Positions 1-13,387 of a stretch of 64,000 bases of DNA are shown here, one piece after another (within the stretch, counting starts at the first letter, position 1; every line of letters begins with the position of its first letter). The DNA lies in assembly GCA_023853785.1 (NCBI GenBank), contig JAJIRX010001058.1:18599-82598 (forward strand), in the 5' to 3' direction. The position numbers and the translations under genes were made by a program. The notes under the pieces are model-generated. The model saw only the letters and a program-made list of their open reading frames with translations, made no database searches and was not told where the DNA came from. Source of the stretch: Psilocybe azurescens. Taxonomy: Eukaryota > Basidiomycota > Agaricomycetes > Agaricales > Agrocybaceae.

Positions 1-539
1 CCAGCTATAATATATCCCAGCTGCTCTCTCAATATTCAGAGCTTCGAACAATATCTTAAATAACTGGGAAACAATTAAATTTTTGCATGCGTCTTTCACC
101 GACTTCCTTTTCGATTCGGCGCTGTCTCTACATTTTGCTATTGATCGCAGCAAAAACATGAGGAAGCAGCACATTTGCGTGTCGCTATTACCAGCTCGAG
201 TAAGTAATTCCCTGTAGAATGAAGCCACAGGGAGCGTGTAGCCACTGTGCTTGTATATATACGAGCCCTTGGCCCATGCTTTGCACGGGGTACCAATATG
301 CCACCGCGTTAATCTGAAAATATTCGCATATGTATGCCCAATATTCGCCCAATATGTTTTATAAATTACATATTGACATCGTCGAGCAAGCTCGAAACAG
401 AAAATTCAGCATGTTTTATCTGATCCGAAATAAGTTAACTGTCCAGAGGAACACCACAGTCAATAATGCATCCCAGAATACCAATCCACAATCGAGGACG
501 GGTCAATCTTCTCCATCTCCTGCACAAAACCTTCTTCTC
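1..539. other. Intergenic, no gene seen
   Basis: No reading frame here looks like a conserved protein. The sequence is moderately AT-rich and contains a TATA-like run near 255-262, but no coding region can be tied to it. I see no tRNA or rRNA. Confidence 0.4.
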
Positions 540-1710
540 CCTCTTTAGCAGCCCACGCACACTTCTGCAATCCACACCTCATACGACTACCTGTGCCCCT
601 CTTCCCACTAGAACTGGAACCACTGGAACCGACGCCGCCGAACCTGACGCATGCAGACGCCATGCGGTACTTCATGAGTATGAACGCGATCATGTACGAT
701 GTGGGCAAGACGACGCGGCGCTGGCGTGCCAATTTGTATGCAGGCACGGGCTCCGAGGAGAGTGGTGGAGGGAAGATCGGATGGGGCGGGAGGGTACCTG
801 GTCGTCATCAAGGGACAGAGCGGGGACGGGCATGAGAGAGGGATCTTGCTACTCAAGCTGCGTCTTGTGCTCGATGTCGTTCGCCACCACCTATCCTCAT
901 CTTCCGCTTCTATCCACCATCTGACCCCTCGACGAACTGCACATCGAGCTTGGCCTCCGACACACCCTGTATCCTCAAAAGTACTTCAATCGAATGGCGT
1001 GGAGCGCATCATGGACTTAGAGCTTTGCAATGCGCTGCCTGCACTCGACAGAGTAGCGCGTGCTGTTGAAATGTGGTCGGAATCATCCTTGGCTGTAACA
1101 GAGTCGTTGTCGTCCTCGACGAGGGGGAAGTGACCGAAGAGCCTCGATATCTGGTCCGAAGCACCAGCGACGCGGATGCCGGACCCATGGTCATTCATAT
1201 CCGAGGTTGCCGTCGCAGTCGAAGGGCATTATCAACAACGCCGTCATCGCTATCCTCCACAACAACAACAGGCACAGGAGAACCAGACATCGGCCGCAGA
1301 CTCATCGAACTTCTCGCAGCCGCAGAGGACATCGTAATGCAGCAGTGCGCACCATCTTGGCTCGGTACCGCCCCTCGACGACGTACGACCGTGGGTAGAA
1401 GTACACAAGCACTTTGAGGGCCGAGGACGCGATGAGCTGGCGGCGCGGCGGGTACGAGTAGGAGCGAGCATTTAACGAGGACAACGACGACGACGACGTG
1501 AGCCAGAGGAAGAGGGCTTGACCGTGACAGGTATGAGATGCACGAGGGCTTTGGCTCAAGCGGGAGCGGGAGAACCTTGGTAGAGACAGGGTCATGGGTT
1601 AGGGTTAGGGGACGGCGAGCGGGACGGAGACGCCGAGTACGGCTCGGCGGGGGTCGAAAATCTTCTCTTTCTCCTTCTTGAGCTACAGCTGCTGCTTGCA
1701 GCAATAATAT
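540..1710. other. GC-rich, coding-like segment, unresolved
   Basis: This stretch is clearly richer in GC than its flanks and has overlapping open frames on both strands, for example a 169-residue frame on the minus strand (1195-1704) and a 144-residue frame on the plus strand (699-1133). The plus-strand frames read most like protein around 593-760 (a segment with RYFMSMNAIMYDVG) and 1000-1130 (VERIMDLELCNALPALDRVA). The frame changes repeatedly without a convincing splice pattern. I do not recognise a family. It may be a multi-exon gene damaged by indels, or a dead gene. The long valine run on the minus strand comes from GAC/GTC repeats and should not be read as a membrane segment. Confidence 0.3.
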
Positions 1711-1867
1711 AAGCGCCTCGATGGTTTACATCCGTATCTGTCACACGCTGCATGATAATGCTGCTCCTGTGAGCCTGCATGTGCTACGAAAGAGGGGAGA
1801 CGATGGCCGGGTTAGGATTTTGGCTCTGTGATGGTGACAACAGAGTGTTAGACGTTTGGAAAGCCGG

Positions 1868-1945
1868 TAGGGCTACGCGCCGAAGCCATATTGACGGTTT
1901 ACGGCTGCCGACATGCGGCCACCGTCACCTACATGTGGACGCCAA
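1868..1945 (+). mobile_element. Fragment of a hAT-like MITE
   Basis: The segment begins TAGGGCTACGCGCCG and continues with TTTACGGCTGCCGACATG and GGCCACCGTCACC. The same opening and the same order of blocks occur at 29,893 (complete MITE) and, on the minus strand, leftward from about 21,187. Only one end is visible here, so this is probably a truncated or decayed copy. It contains no coding sequence. Confidence 0.45.
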
Positions 1946-3590
1946 ATAAAGTGACCCCTCAAATACGTTCCTTCAATGCACCAGGCCCAGAACATGTTAG
2001 ATGATGTAGGAAAAAGCAACTTCTGGGCTCGTCATGCACCATATAACCACAGGTTGCTTCGAATAATATTCACATTTGTCCCATCCATCATAAAGTATTC
2101 CAGCCACTCTAAACACCTTGCAGCCCCAAACTCAGATCTCTCTGACGAGGTTAGGCTGTATTTTCCATTTCATGCCTGATATTTCGAGAGTTCATACACC
2201 CTGGTGGAGAGTTCCATTCCAGCAGGTACTCGCGACCCTACTCTCTTCGTAATCATGCTGCATCTACCATATTAAAGAAACGATCTCACCCATCCACGAT
2301 TCCACTTATAAAATAATGTACTGACGTTCGTAGGTTCTCTGCGCTCAGAATCGCCTTCATCACGCATCTTTCGTTGGTCATAATTGGGTAAATGGTACTT
2401 CATTGCATTATATTATTCTTATTTCCTGGAAACGAGCGGACACTCTTCCTACAAATTCCGTATACGTTCCCAATCCCTTTGACAGCTTTGCTTTGCTCCT
2501 GTCCTAAGCCTTCCTTTCTTTCCCCTCATCATTCATTCGTTGTCATAGAACATGGGCTCCAGCTTGATATGCACGCACCGTACTACTTTAGTATCACCCC
2601 AAGTCCCGGACTGAAGGCCACGCCGGCTGATTAGACGTTGTAGCATCGAGGAACAGTGATCAAATGCTTGAGTGTTAATAACTCAGCGTAAAATTCTCCT
2701 CAATCACCTTCCCCTTAGTTCTCTTCTATATCTGTTAATAGCCTATCCATTCCATTTACCTTCTTCTGGTTTTTATGAGTGTAGACGTCGAAAATCAGTG
2801 ATACGAAATTGAATTCATACTAAAAGACTGTTCACATATGCTGACGACACGACTGTGAAATTATGCAGTACTAGACATGACGCACAGTCCCCAGGACTAT
2901 TATCAGTCTCAATTATGCATCATTGCTTTTAATTTTGTGGTTCTGGCTCATGTACGCAACATGCCACAATCCCCGTGATTCACTTACCGGTAGTTGCAAC
3001 ATTCGACATAGAAATTAGACCAGGGGAAATTTTGTATCAAAAGCCTACCATATTGATACGGAACATAGTTGTATGGGAATAGCGGGTTGTTGGGTTATCT
3101 GGACATCACTGTCGTCGCATCACTGGTCAACGGATACTGATCAACGGACATCCCCAACATTAACTACCGGCCTACCCACATCGTCGCTACTCATTCATAG
3201 CTTGCCTCACATGTCAATGCTAGAACAATGTTTGAAAATATGATTAATATTATTATAAATGGCGGAACATTTGCGGAGCACCAGCATAAGCACCAGCATG
3301 GTCCATCATCATCTCAAGTTCAATAGCACGAGCGAGACTGGTATGTACATCTCGTCTAGACCTATGCTCATTGAGACAGCATCTTTTGGCGTGTTGCATA
3401 ACTTGGGCAAGCGATTCCATCCAAATGCTATCCGAACACATGCGTGTCCAATGGCGACCAGAATGCATTAGATACCACATGTACACAAAGTAAAGCGCAA
3501 AATCATATTTAACGGAACACAATCTGTATCGAGTCACTAATTTTATATTATATACATTTGAGCAACAGAAAAAACCCCATCCCTCTTTAT
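1946..3590. other. Downstream flank of PSD, no gene seen
   Basis: AT-rich DNA without a convincing reading frame. A 121-codon minus-strand frame at 3253-3618 overlaps the end of the PSD gene and is rich in Met, His and Arg; I regard it as chance open sequence in the 3' flank. Short direct repeats (ggtcaacggata, gatcaacggaca) lie near 3125-3150. Confidence 0.35.
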
Positions 3591-3592
3591 TA

Positions 3593-6500
3593 TCAAATAT
3601 CAAGCAGTGTCCATTCATCCAATGAGCTAAACATCTGTGATTTTTTCATCCTACATAGATGGTGAGCGCAAAGGCAAGGCTGAAAGAAACTGCTTGCCCT
3701 CCCAATACCCATCCCAACCTGGACAAGGGTCTCCAACAAAGCCCGGCCATTGATCAATAGGTCTTTGTCCCACTCCACGCAGCCTTTTTCAAACAGGATG
3801 ACGATCGTGGATTCACCTATAGAGAAACATCAGTACATTGATTCAACAATAGTACAGGAACATAAGAATGAAAGTGCGAAAATGGAAAACAAAGGATAAG
3901 AAGGATGAGGCGATGGGCAATGGAGCAATGGACAACCAGGCAAAAGTATAACAGTCAGCCGATGCACAAAGAAAAGAGAGAGAGAGAGAAAACAAACAAA
4001 AAAACAAACTACTGACCAAATGCAAAATACCCAAATTCCTGCCCCCGCTCGACCCACTCGCCCTCCTGCACAGTCATCTTGATACTCCTGGCCACCATTG
4101 CTCCCATACACACCATGAATACTCTTCCAAATTGAGGGCTATCAATGGGCACGATCTTTCGTGCATTTTCGCCGTAGACGTCGACAGCAGAGCGGATGGC
4201 TTGGGGCTGAAGAGTTGTGTTGTGTTGCAAAGGACGGAGGCAGAGGTTAAAAGCAAAAATGGGGAGGAGGGAAAAAATCAGACCTTACACTAGAAAATTA
4301 ACAAAGGCAGACTTACAATGACAGTGTAATTCTCTCCCTCAACATCTATCATCGCCCCCACCTTGCCCTCCACCGGAGAGTGGAATCTATGATAATCCTG
4401 CGGTGCCAGTCTAAAAATAGCCAATGCCCTCCAACATACCGCTCCGCCTCCGCCTTATAATGTTCACCTAGCAAACGGGCGACAGAGAACTCCCGTCCCT
4501 TGATCCAAAGCTGCGTGGCTTCGGAGACGGTGGCGAAGGTCATGAGACGGCAATCGGCGGCGGAGATGAGGCGGTAGGGGTCGGTGGGACATTCCATGGG
4601 GCGTGCGGATGGTTTGAGTTTGCGGTAGAAAAACTGGTTGAATGTTTCTAGTAAATATACGCTTCGGCGAAGGGATTAATTTAGGGAGAAAGAGAGAATA
4701 CGCACTGAACGAATCAAGCGGATCGAGTATTTCGTCCATTTTCAACCCATGGAACTCGATAAATGCCGGGATCTCCTTCGTGCTCCCGGGATCATCGTAC
4801 TTGTTGTCATGCTTAATCGACAATGACTTGAGCAGCCTTCGAGCTATGAATGCCGCCATGCCACGTCAGTGCCAGTCCATGAAGTAAAAACAAAGAAGGA
4901 AAGGAACACACCTTGCCCACCCTCCATACCACTCCAGGCGCCCAATAACCTAATCCCAAGCCAGTCATAAATCTGTATTTTCTCCTCCTCTAGCTGGCCC
5001 GTCATGCGGTTTTGGATAACGACATTTGCTGAGTTCTGTTTGAAGAAAATGAGAAAGGCATCAGGACTCGTCCAGTGACAGAAGAGGGCTGAAAATCAGA
5101 GGAAGGATGGACAAGCAAAGATCGTCAAAAGCAGACAAAAGACCAAGGCAAAAAGATGAAAAAAAAATAATGAAGGGAAAAAAAAGAACTTGGGGAGACA
5201 GTAATCAAATAAATCCTTCAGATGGGAGGAACCACACAGAACAAACGAATCCACGGATAGCTCGTCGGCTCGACAGAGCTTCTCTTTTCTCATCGCCTCT
5301 CATGCTATCGCACAAACAAACTCGAAAAAAAAATTAAAAAAAAAGATTAAAAAAAACAAGAATTACGTCCTGGCGCACTGATGAAACAAGGGCGAAGCAA
5401 AGAGAGAAATGGATGGCTCCGATCTTGATTCACTCCTCTTCTCTCCTCTTCTCTAAAAAACCACAACACAACCACAAAACAAAAACAAAATAAAATAAAC
5501 TCACCTCCCTAATCCTGTTATCCCACCATCCCACCCTCTCAAGCGCCTTCGTATACAGCTCCCTCTGCGCCTGCCTCGCCGTGACAAAATTTCCCAGCAT
5601 AATCTTATCCATCTTGTTCCAGTCCCCCGATGCGCACACAGCAAGGTGCGTGACGATGTCCATATCTGCTTTCGAGTTGAGACGCAGACGGTGGCACAGG
5701 GGCAGTTCTTGATGTTTATGACGCGTTCGACGGGGTTGGGGTTTAGCCCTCCATCCTCTCCCTCCTCCGTGTCCCCATTCCCACCAATGCGTTTCTTCTT
5801 CTCTCTCACGGGGCCGCCAAGCTCCTCCTCCAAACACATGACAGCCTGCTCGATGCTGATCTCGTCCTCATGTGGGTGCTTCCCATAGCGCGTGAAGAAC
5901 GAGGACACAGTGGTCGAGGTGAGTGTGGACCCGAGCGATTCGAGCATAGTGCGCAGCTCGACGTAAGACAGCGCGCACGTGTTGTTCGTGTCGTATTGCG
6001 CGAGGTACTGCTTCCAGAAGCGCTGTCGGAGCACGTCATACGGCTGGTATTTCGCTCTGCGTAGCGTTGCGGTAACGTTAGCATATATATCCGTTCAAGT
6101 TCACAGGAAGAAGGAAGAAGGCACACCTGAAGCGTATGATGGGATTATACCTCGCCTGCCACCTCATCTCCTTTGCCGTGGTTAGCGGCAGACTATACTC
6201 CCGCATCCTCTCTGCACCCTTCTCCCCTCCTCGCCCCCAACCGGATACAGTCCCGTGTCCTTATCAGGCTGCGGTGCGCGCCGCACCAGCTCATTCACAT
6301 CAAAATAGGCATCCCCGATGTGGGCGTTCGACGAAAGCTTGTCCCAGTCTAGCACAGATAGCTGTACCTTGAACGACGTCTCGCACCTGCGCACATGGAA
6401 GAGCAACATCTCGTCCCAGACAGGATCCCGCGAGTGCCGGATCACACGTGTCCTGAACACCTTTTTGCCAAAGGAGATGACGACAAAAGGGTCCATGTCC

Positions 6501-7978
6501 CGGTCCATACGTGTTACTAGAGTTTAGAGTTTCGTACGCGTCAATCATCGCCTGAAATGGAAGGAAAAAGAGGAGAAGACTGACTGTTAACCGGATTGGG
6601 CAGATCATCCGCGCCCTGGATCTCTAGCATGACGGTGCCCACAATATCATTCTCGCCGCCCCTGAACTTGAAATCTCTCTTCCTCCTTCTCGTGTCTCGC
6701 AGTCTCACCGGCCTACTGCCCGAACCCGACCCTGCACCTGCCACCGACCCTATCCCCGACTCCCCTTCCCATACGAAAATACCTGCATCACTCTCACCAC
6801 TCCCCGAAGGCGAACCCGTATCACTCCTACTACCCCCTGAAGGCGACACGCGCCCGCTCCCGCTTCCGTCGTTATCATTATTGTTGTCGTCGCCTGTATC
6901 AGACGACAACCCCCATCATCTTCATACTGCAGCTGTGCCGCGGGTCCGCCTGCGCCCGCAGGGCCATGGTCCGATCGAACCGTTCTTACGCCTTGCGTCT
7001 GTATCATAGCAAAAGTAGAAAAGTTATATTTTAGCGCAAACAAAACAAGAACAAAAGAAGGTCAAGTTAACGCACCGGGGGCACCGACACCAACGATGGC
7101 CTACTCCTCTTGATCAGCTCCGCATAAATCTCATCAAACCCCATTACATTCTGCGCGTCCGATGTGCGCACCAGGCCGAGCTTGATCGTTATCCGGCCCT
7201 GTGACGGCGTGGATGCGCGTGTCGAGATCAACGGGAGCGTGAATGGCTGTATAGAAAAAGGAAAGAGTGTCAACACCAACCACCCTACGAAAGAAGCATG
7301 AAGAATGAAGAAACACATACAACATTCCCCTCCGCCTTAAACCCAAACACCCTCTCCTCCTTCCCCCTCCCCTCCCCATAGCCCTCGCCTCCACCCCCAA
7401 ACCACTCCTCCAGCCCAACAGCGACCTCGCCCAAATACTCCTTCCCCACGAGATCCTTGTCCCACACCACGGCTTCCAGGCTCCCCAGGCCCAGGCGCTC
7501 CACCAAGCTGAGATACAGTGGGATGTCAAAGGTCGCCATGACGGGTGCGTACGTGGGGTTTGTGGTACGCCGCTGCACAGGGGTGCGGAAGCGGTGGGTA
7601 AGGAGGAAATGACCACAAACCTGTGAGAGCGCGGTGTGCAATAGGCATTATTTAGTATTATATTATATGAGGCAAGGAAAATGGAGGGAGAACATACGGA
7701 TCACTGCTCCTCCCACCGCTATCCTTGCCCAACAAGTCCTTACACCCCAGGACCTGCATCCGCAGAACAACAACAGGCGACTCGCCCGCGCGGGGTGCGA
7801 AGGCGCCCATACCTTTCCTCCCTCCTATGCCTATGACACCCAAATCCTTGCCAAGCCCTTTCCCTTTCCCGAGGCCGCTGTAGCTCTTGGGCTGCTTAAT
7901 CCCTCCAGAGGGGACCCGTGCGGTGGCGGCGGAGTGCAGCGCGCGCTTGATTTTCGTCTTTTGGGGCGTCGTCGGCAT
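3593..7978 (-). CDS. Phosphatidylserine decarboxylase, PSD2-like, with C2 domains (frame-broken)
   Basis: PSD converts phosphatidylserine to phosphatidylethanolamine; the fungal PSD2 class acts on endosomal or Golgi membranes. Spliced exons on the minus strand give, in order: a basic N-terminus from ATG 7978 (the upstream TTG frame is closed by TAA); a first C2 domain (7760-7330, [17 protein letters not shown] and [15 protein letters not shown]); an acidic Ser/Gly linker; a second C2 domain (6510-6280, [22 protein letters not shown]); an EF-hand (about 5970, [10 protein letters not shown]); a Cys/His motif (5700-5630); and the PSD catalytic core. The Asp (SAADCRL), His (DYHRFHSP) and Ser of the family triad are present. 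The self-cleavage motif, spliced across 4011/3816, reads G-E-S-T where PSD2 enzymes have GGST, and the conserved VGSI reads ARSI. Five single-base frame breaks lie in or beside G/C runs near 7603, 6912, 6230, 5700 and 4430. Introns are 50-80 nt. Family assignment is firm; whether the gene works is uncertain. Confidence 0.9.
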
Positions 7979-10340
7979 CGGCGTCGTGGCTTGTGACAAT
8001 TATGACGATGAAAGGATGAGTGGTGTGGTGTAGGGTGTCAAATGGTCCTTCCAAAAAAAATTAAACAAAGAGATAGATGCTCGAGTACGAGCTCGAGCTC
8101 AAGCTGGCAAGTGGATAGAAGAACAAAGATGGAAAGCAAAACGAGGACAATGCAAGGCAAAGCAAAGCAAGATAAAAATAAAGATGATGATGACGATAAA
8201 GAAAGATCAATGAAAACACTACGAAACGAAAAGAAAAGCCGGTACGACACGAAACAGAATGCAACGAGTCGAATATTAAAAAGAACAGAGTCATGTCCAA
8301 TCTGGTCCCGTCGAGCCATCGTGTCGTGTAAGGCGCAGTGTGCTCTGAAGAAAGGACAGAAGATAACCAAAGACGATCTAGTCTTTTGACAGGTGACCAG
8401 TGATGACAAAGTCCTCGCCCGCAATTTGCCGGTCCGTGTGGTTACATCACATGATTATCTTGGCTTGGGTCTGAGTTTGACCGTCGAATCTTCTACTTGT
8501 AAAGTTACAGCTATGCTGGCTGAGCATCATGGGATGCTCAGATACACTCCCGACTCTGGAACCCGATGATAACTACAGTATCTCCTCGCCGACGCAGTGC
8601 CGCAGTCCCACTGCCCCACCCACTGCCACTCCAATGACCCACATCGTTATATATATACATACTTCACCCCCATAAAGAAAATAATGCATGTAACGCGTGT
8701 GGTTATTTGCTTAATTTTAGAACTAACAAACCCTTCTGTTTGTTGCGACGATTCTACATGGAGCTTTGACACCCTACTTTTCATCTTGAAATTTTTGTCC
8801 TGCTCACAAGGCTTTCTGGGCCTACCTTCGTCGAATATAAATAATTTCTTACTCACGATACGCTTGTTTCTCTCTCTTCCCTCCCTTCAAGTATATGTAT
8901 GTATACTGTTCAAAACCACGCATACGATCCAATTCCATACTATGCGAGCCCGCTTTTCTGCTAACTTGGCGTTCGTTTCAGACCATGATTTAACACCACC
9001 TGCTTCCCGACAGAATACGGCAGACAACTGAAACTCCCTTCGACGTCTGACCGTCAGTCGTCGACTAATACTCAATCTCATGCTCTATGCTCTAATAACT
9101 CAGGCTACTATTCTTTTCTGCCTGTCTGCTAGTTAGTTGGTCAGTCAAGCCCTACTTCTCGACTTTCCTATGTAACTGTGAGTCCTGAGCTCTCTCATTC
9201 ATTAAATAATAGCCTTTACAAGCATGGCTATATTCTGCATATATGTTTGGTTTAACCCTACCTGAAACGCTAGATGAATGCATTTCCTCGACAGACCCAA
9301 AACTGATTTTCTGCATGCTGACTCTCGACGTCTATCATACACCCACCCGCACTCGAAACCCAAACTAATCCCCACATTCTCTACGTACCACTTCACCTCC
9401 CTGCGAAGACCTAACTAAAGTACAACGATCATGTGGACAATCTCGCTCATTCCATTCCCAAACTCCATCCCATCCTGTTCTCGATCTCGACCACCGTCCG
9501 AGTCGAGCCCGGTAGTGGTAGTGGATAGTACAATCAAGCGACTTCCAGCCAATTCTTATTTTCACCACTTTATCCGCAGTTCCTAGTCTATTCTTCGGAA
9601 CCTCACTTAGCATACTCTACACAACGCCAGCTGTCAATTTCTCGCACAATGCATAATGCACAGTCAGACCGCCACTGCTGCTACCGCGCTTATTCATGGA
9701 AAGAAGTTTGCGGCTCGATTTCATTAGCTCTCATGGTCATGTTACAGCACACTGCGAAGAGATATACTCTAACAGTTGTAATATTGACACTGGGAGCCGC
9801 TCCCTGGAAGCACGCCCTTCATACGATTACAATTCTCCAAAGCCCATTCCAAGTTGACATTCATCTCAAATTTAGGTGTGGACAAATATATAAACGGACA
9901 CGCGGAATCGTGTCAGTCGACTCTCCTTGGCCCGTGCATATTCACATTTACGGATTAGCATTACATCGAACAACTTGGAACATGCCACTTCCATTACATA
10001 CCATCATCATCATAAATTCAGTCTTTCTTGGCTTTATGCATTGGCATGCATGACCCGAACTTGTTACTCAGCTTGGCTCCCTAGACCTTGAATCATTATA
10101 TTACTTCGAATCCTCGTTCTGGCCGAACTCTCCGCCGTCCCAGAACCCATCGAAACTCAACGCCATACATACATGGCTCTGTCGTTATCGCTGTCATTTG
10201 TTCGTCCTTACACCCCTCCTTCATCAATACAGTATGTATGTACTCTCAAACGAATCAAAAAGATTATCCTTTATAATTATTCGGGGATTCTGATTCCCGA
10301 TCGTCAGGATGTTCAATGTTTGGGCACCACGCCTACGGCT
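7979..10340. other. Intergenic upstream of PSD, no gene seen
   Basis: The first 400 bases upstream of the PSD start are purine-rich on the plus strand (pyrimidine-rich in the PSD sense), as is common for fungal promoters. A 128-residue minus-strand frame at 8038-8424 is composed of Phe, Ser and Leu and reflects this base bias. Pyrimidine-rich tracts recur at 8860-8890. I see no conserved protein, tRNA or repeat up to 10,340. Confidence 0.35.
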
Positions 10341-10346
10341 GCGATT

Positions 10347-13241
10347 TCAGAGTACAGAACGCAACGTCCTCCTCCTTCGTTTATTCCGCTTCTGATATGT
10401 CTTCGATGCACAGAAGTCAGAATAAGAACGCAGAGCCAACTGGGTGGCTGACACGACCAGAGATTGTCCCCAAACTAAAGAACTTTCCACCCCGGGCGTT
10501 AATTGCGACCTTGATATCTGTGAGTGAAACCGAGTCGTTAATGCCAAAGGACTCGATTGCCATTGGTTCTTCGTGCAAGTTATTAACGCGGCAGTGGGAT
10601 CTACGCGGATATATAGGGCGTCTAAAAACAGAGCTGTTTGATTTTTGTGCCCTGCAATAAATACTGGGATATATCTGGCATTACTTCAAAAATTAGTCGT
10701 TTGATGCGAGAATCTAACAGGGGATCTCTGAGAGCCACTCGTAGCTCTGGATTTATGGAGGAAACTGAGTGGGTAAAAGATGCAGTATGCAGAGATGACC
10801 GTAATGGGTTGCTGAAGACGTGAGATATGTCGCCATTCTTGAGGACGGGTATGCTCTCGTCGTAGTAGCAGAAGATCATTAGGGAGAAAGATGTGGAAAA
10901 GGTGCACAAACCGGCATTGTAATGATTACACCTCTCGCATCATCATTTTATCGTATGAAAGCATTCATCCCTGTTTTCTTATTCGGTATTGACTGTCAGC
11001 TTTGTCCGTAGAGTCACGGGCACTACGAGCATAGTACGCCATCTAAGGCTGAAATTTATCAAAATCTGATGTCCTTCGTATGATAATGATATTAGAATAT
11101 TTGATATTTTATTAACTTGATTCTAGGAGGGGATCGTGAAGTCGTCAGCAATGAGATAGAGTCCTGTGCTTCCGACATTGCGATGGCTGAAACTGACCAG
11201 TCGAGACCTATGTATCCATGTTATTTTTGCTAAAGGGAACGCCCATATAATGTCTTCAATTTGGATATTAAATTCATGCGCCGCCTGAATTGTATCGAGA
11301 TCTGAGCTCTTTCGTTCCTCGCGGCACTCGCTTACTTCTCATGTTTACCATCAGCCCATGATCGGCTGAGTCTTCATCGCTCATATGGTGAGGTGGATGC
11401 GTTGGAACCAATGCCTGCGAGGTCTCAGAAGTACTGACGGGGTAGTCATTCGCCCCGCCTCCTTCCTTCCAGACGAGCTTCAGCCTCGACGTCATTCTGG
11501 GCTAGCCGCAAAGAGAGGGAGGTGGTGCAGAGAAAGACACAAGAAGGGAGAGCTGGATAGATTGATGAATGCGATAATTGAGATTTATTCTACATTTGGA
11601 AGAGTTGTTCTTATCTTTAAGTGGCATTCAAGCCGCATATATCGACTTTATTATATGTGTAGCCTCATTTCTAACCTCCTGTACCTGTCTCTATGTATCA
11701 CATGTATGCATATCCGTCTTCCAACGTCTGCTCATGTCCTTGTTCCGGGACGTTTAAGTAGGCCGTCACGTTTTATTCATCCCTGCAAAATAGAAAGTAA
11801 CTACAACAGGATCGTGAAACGGGCTTCTAATCACTTGCTAAATTGACTCAGTGACATCATCATGACATTGATCATCTTCCTCTTCTTAGTACCTTTGCCA
11901 TCGCCCCATTCACATACATGTGCATGCTTAAGCTCATGTCTATCCCTCAATTCTACACTTCAGCTTTGCCTTTTTCTATATTAGCCGCTGCACTCAATTG
12001 GTCTGTTTTTGCTTCCATTCTTCTTGCGCGCTTATTTATCGGACTGAAAATATCATGTGCTGATGTACTGGCGTCAAAATATCCCCAATTTGAAGGAACT
12101 GGAGATATTATGGGTCAGATAGGGCTCAAAATCTTCGACACAAACACCTCAATTGTCATAGGAGAACGACGTTATGAACAGGGTGCCGACGTATCTAATG
12201 ATCTCTAAAGAATGTGGTATGCAACTTTGTTCTTGATTTCGTATCCTCTAGTATACATCTACCTGTCTTGCTTAACACAACATCCTCATCTGTGTTTACC
12301 CTCCCTCCCCCTTTGCACCACACCCACACTCAAATTCATATCCACTTTATTATCCATCCCACCCAATATCCCTGGTCATAGATGAGATACGGCTTAAGTG
12401 TAATCTGCCGCACACCATCTTCATTCAGTATGGCTTCTTCCAGTGCTCTGTGCCCTCATCCCTGCGCTCTGAAGAACTTCAACAGTCAACAGTTTGATTG
12501 AGGGCACTTACGATGCCTGAGATATAACACAACTTTCCGCAATACCGAGTCTACAAATAGTCCGAGTGCATGATGAGAGTCAGGAGGTTTTGCCTCGAGT
12601 GGGATGGGGATGTTTTGGAAGGCGCAGGGATCAGATATGATGTAGGAGGAGCAGTGTGTAATACCAATGACGAAGAGGATAAGGACGAGAAAGGCGATGA
12701 AGGTGTTTGTAAACTCAACGCCCAACAGCAACGGGATATTCGATACCTGCCCCTCATACACATATCTGCACCGCCCTTCATGAAGACTCACAAGGCTTCT
12801 CTCCCTGTCGTAGGTTATTATGTGTTCTCCCATTCTGTTCCGGGTTGCCTTAACTGTGCATTTCACCATTGTATACCATAGGGATCACGTACCTGATTCT
12901 GAGTTCGTGGTACAATGTTGTACGTGTTCTCTCCTCACTGCTATTTTAGGCTCATCGGATGCTTGAATGTGGCGGACTAGTCTGGATTTATATCCATTGA
13001 TACCCCATTCCGAATTCCCACATTCCATAATTCGACATTAAGCATTGTGGTACCGTAGTCTCATCCTATACATACGAAATGGAATAGTTTTGAGCACAGC
13101 AACTATCAGCTCGATGTGAATTATAAATGGACTGAGTGAATGCCGTATGATCATTGTTCCTTTGAGCTTCTCTCGCACGTCACCCCTGTCCACACTGGCC
13201 GTTGATACCATATCTCGTATTGTGAGATAGACCTGCAACAA
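10347..13241 (-). other. Possible exons of a membrane protein, unresolved
   Basis: Several minus-strand frames could be exons of one gene. The frame at 12,486-12,869 holds a strong hydrophobic segment (NTFIAFLVLILFVIGITHCS), preceded by a polar stretch. The frame at 13,038-13,241 has a shorter hydrophobic patch (SPFIIHIELIVAVLK). The frame at 10,622-10,909 contains NPELRVALRDPLLDSRIKRL, and the one at 11,274-11,495 is charged and basic. Splice signals between them could not be settled and no family is recognised. It could equally be several unrelated open frames, so this is a weak call. Confidence 0.25.
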
Positions 13242-13387
13242 ATCAAAGGGGCAACCAGATGATGGTTTAGCTCATTTCATATGTCCCGGATCAGATTACC
13301 GCATACACATATCTGATGAAGACAAATACGAGCGGGCGGCGTATGACGGCTGGACGATGATCTCAACTATCATAACGGTATTTCGAG

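Noticed and set aside
1590..1615. Telomere repeat (GGGTTAGGGTTAGGGG)
   Set aside because: Only two units, within GC-rich coding-like DNA.
1195..1704. Valine run as a transmembrane segment
   Set aside because: Comes from a short GAC/GTC repeat, not from a hydrophobic domain in a credible gene.
3253..3618. 121-residue frame downstream of PSD
   Set aside because: Overlaps the PSD end and has odd composition; likely 3' flank.
8038..8424. 128-residue hydrophobic minus-strand frame
   Set aside because: Composed of Phe, Ser and Leu from a purine-rich promoter strand; no conserved pattern.
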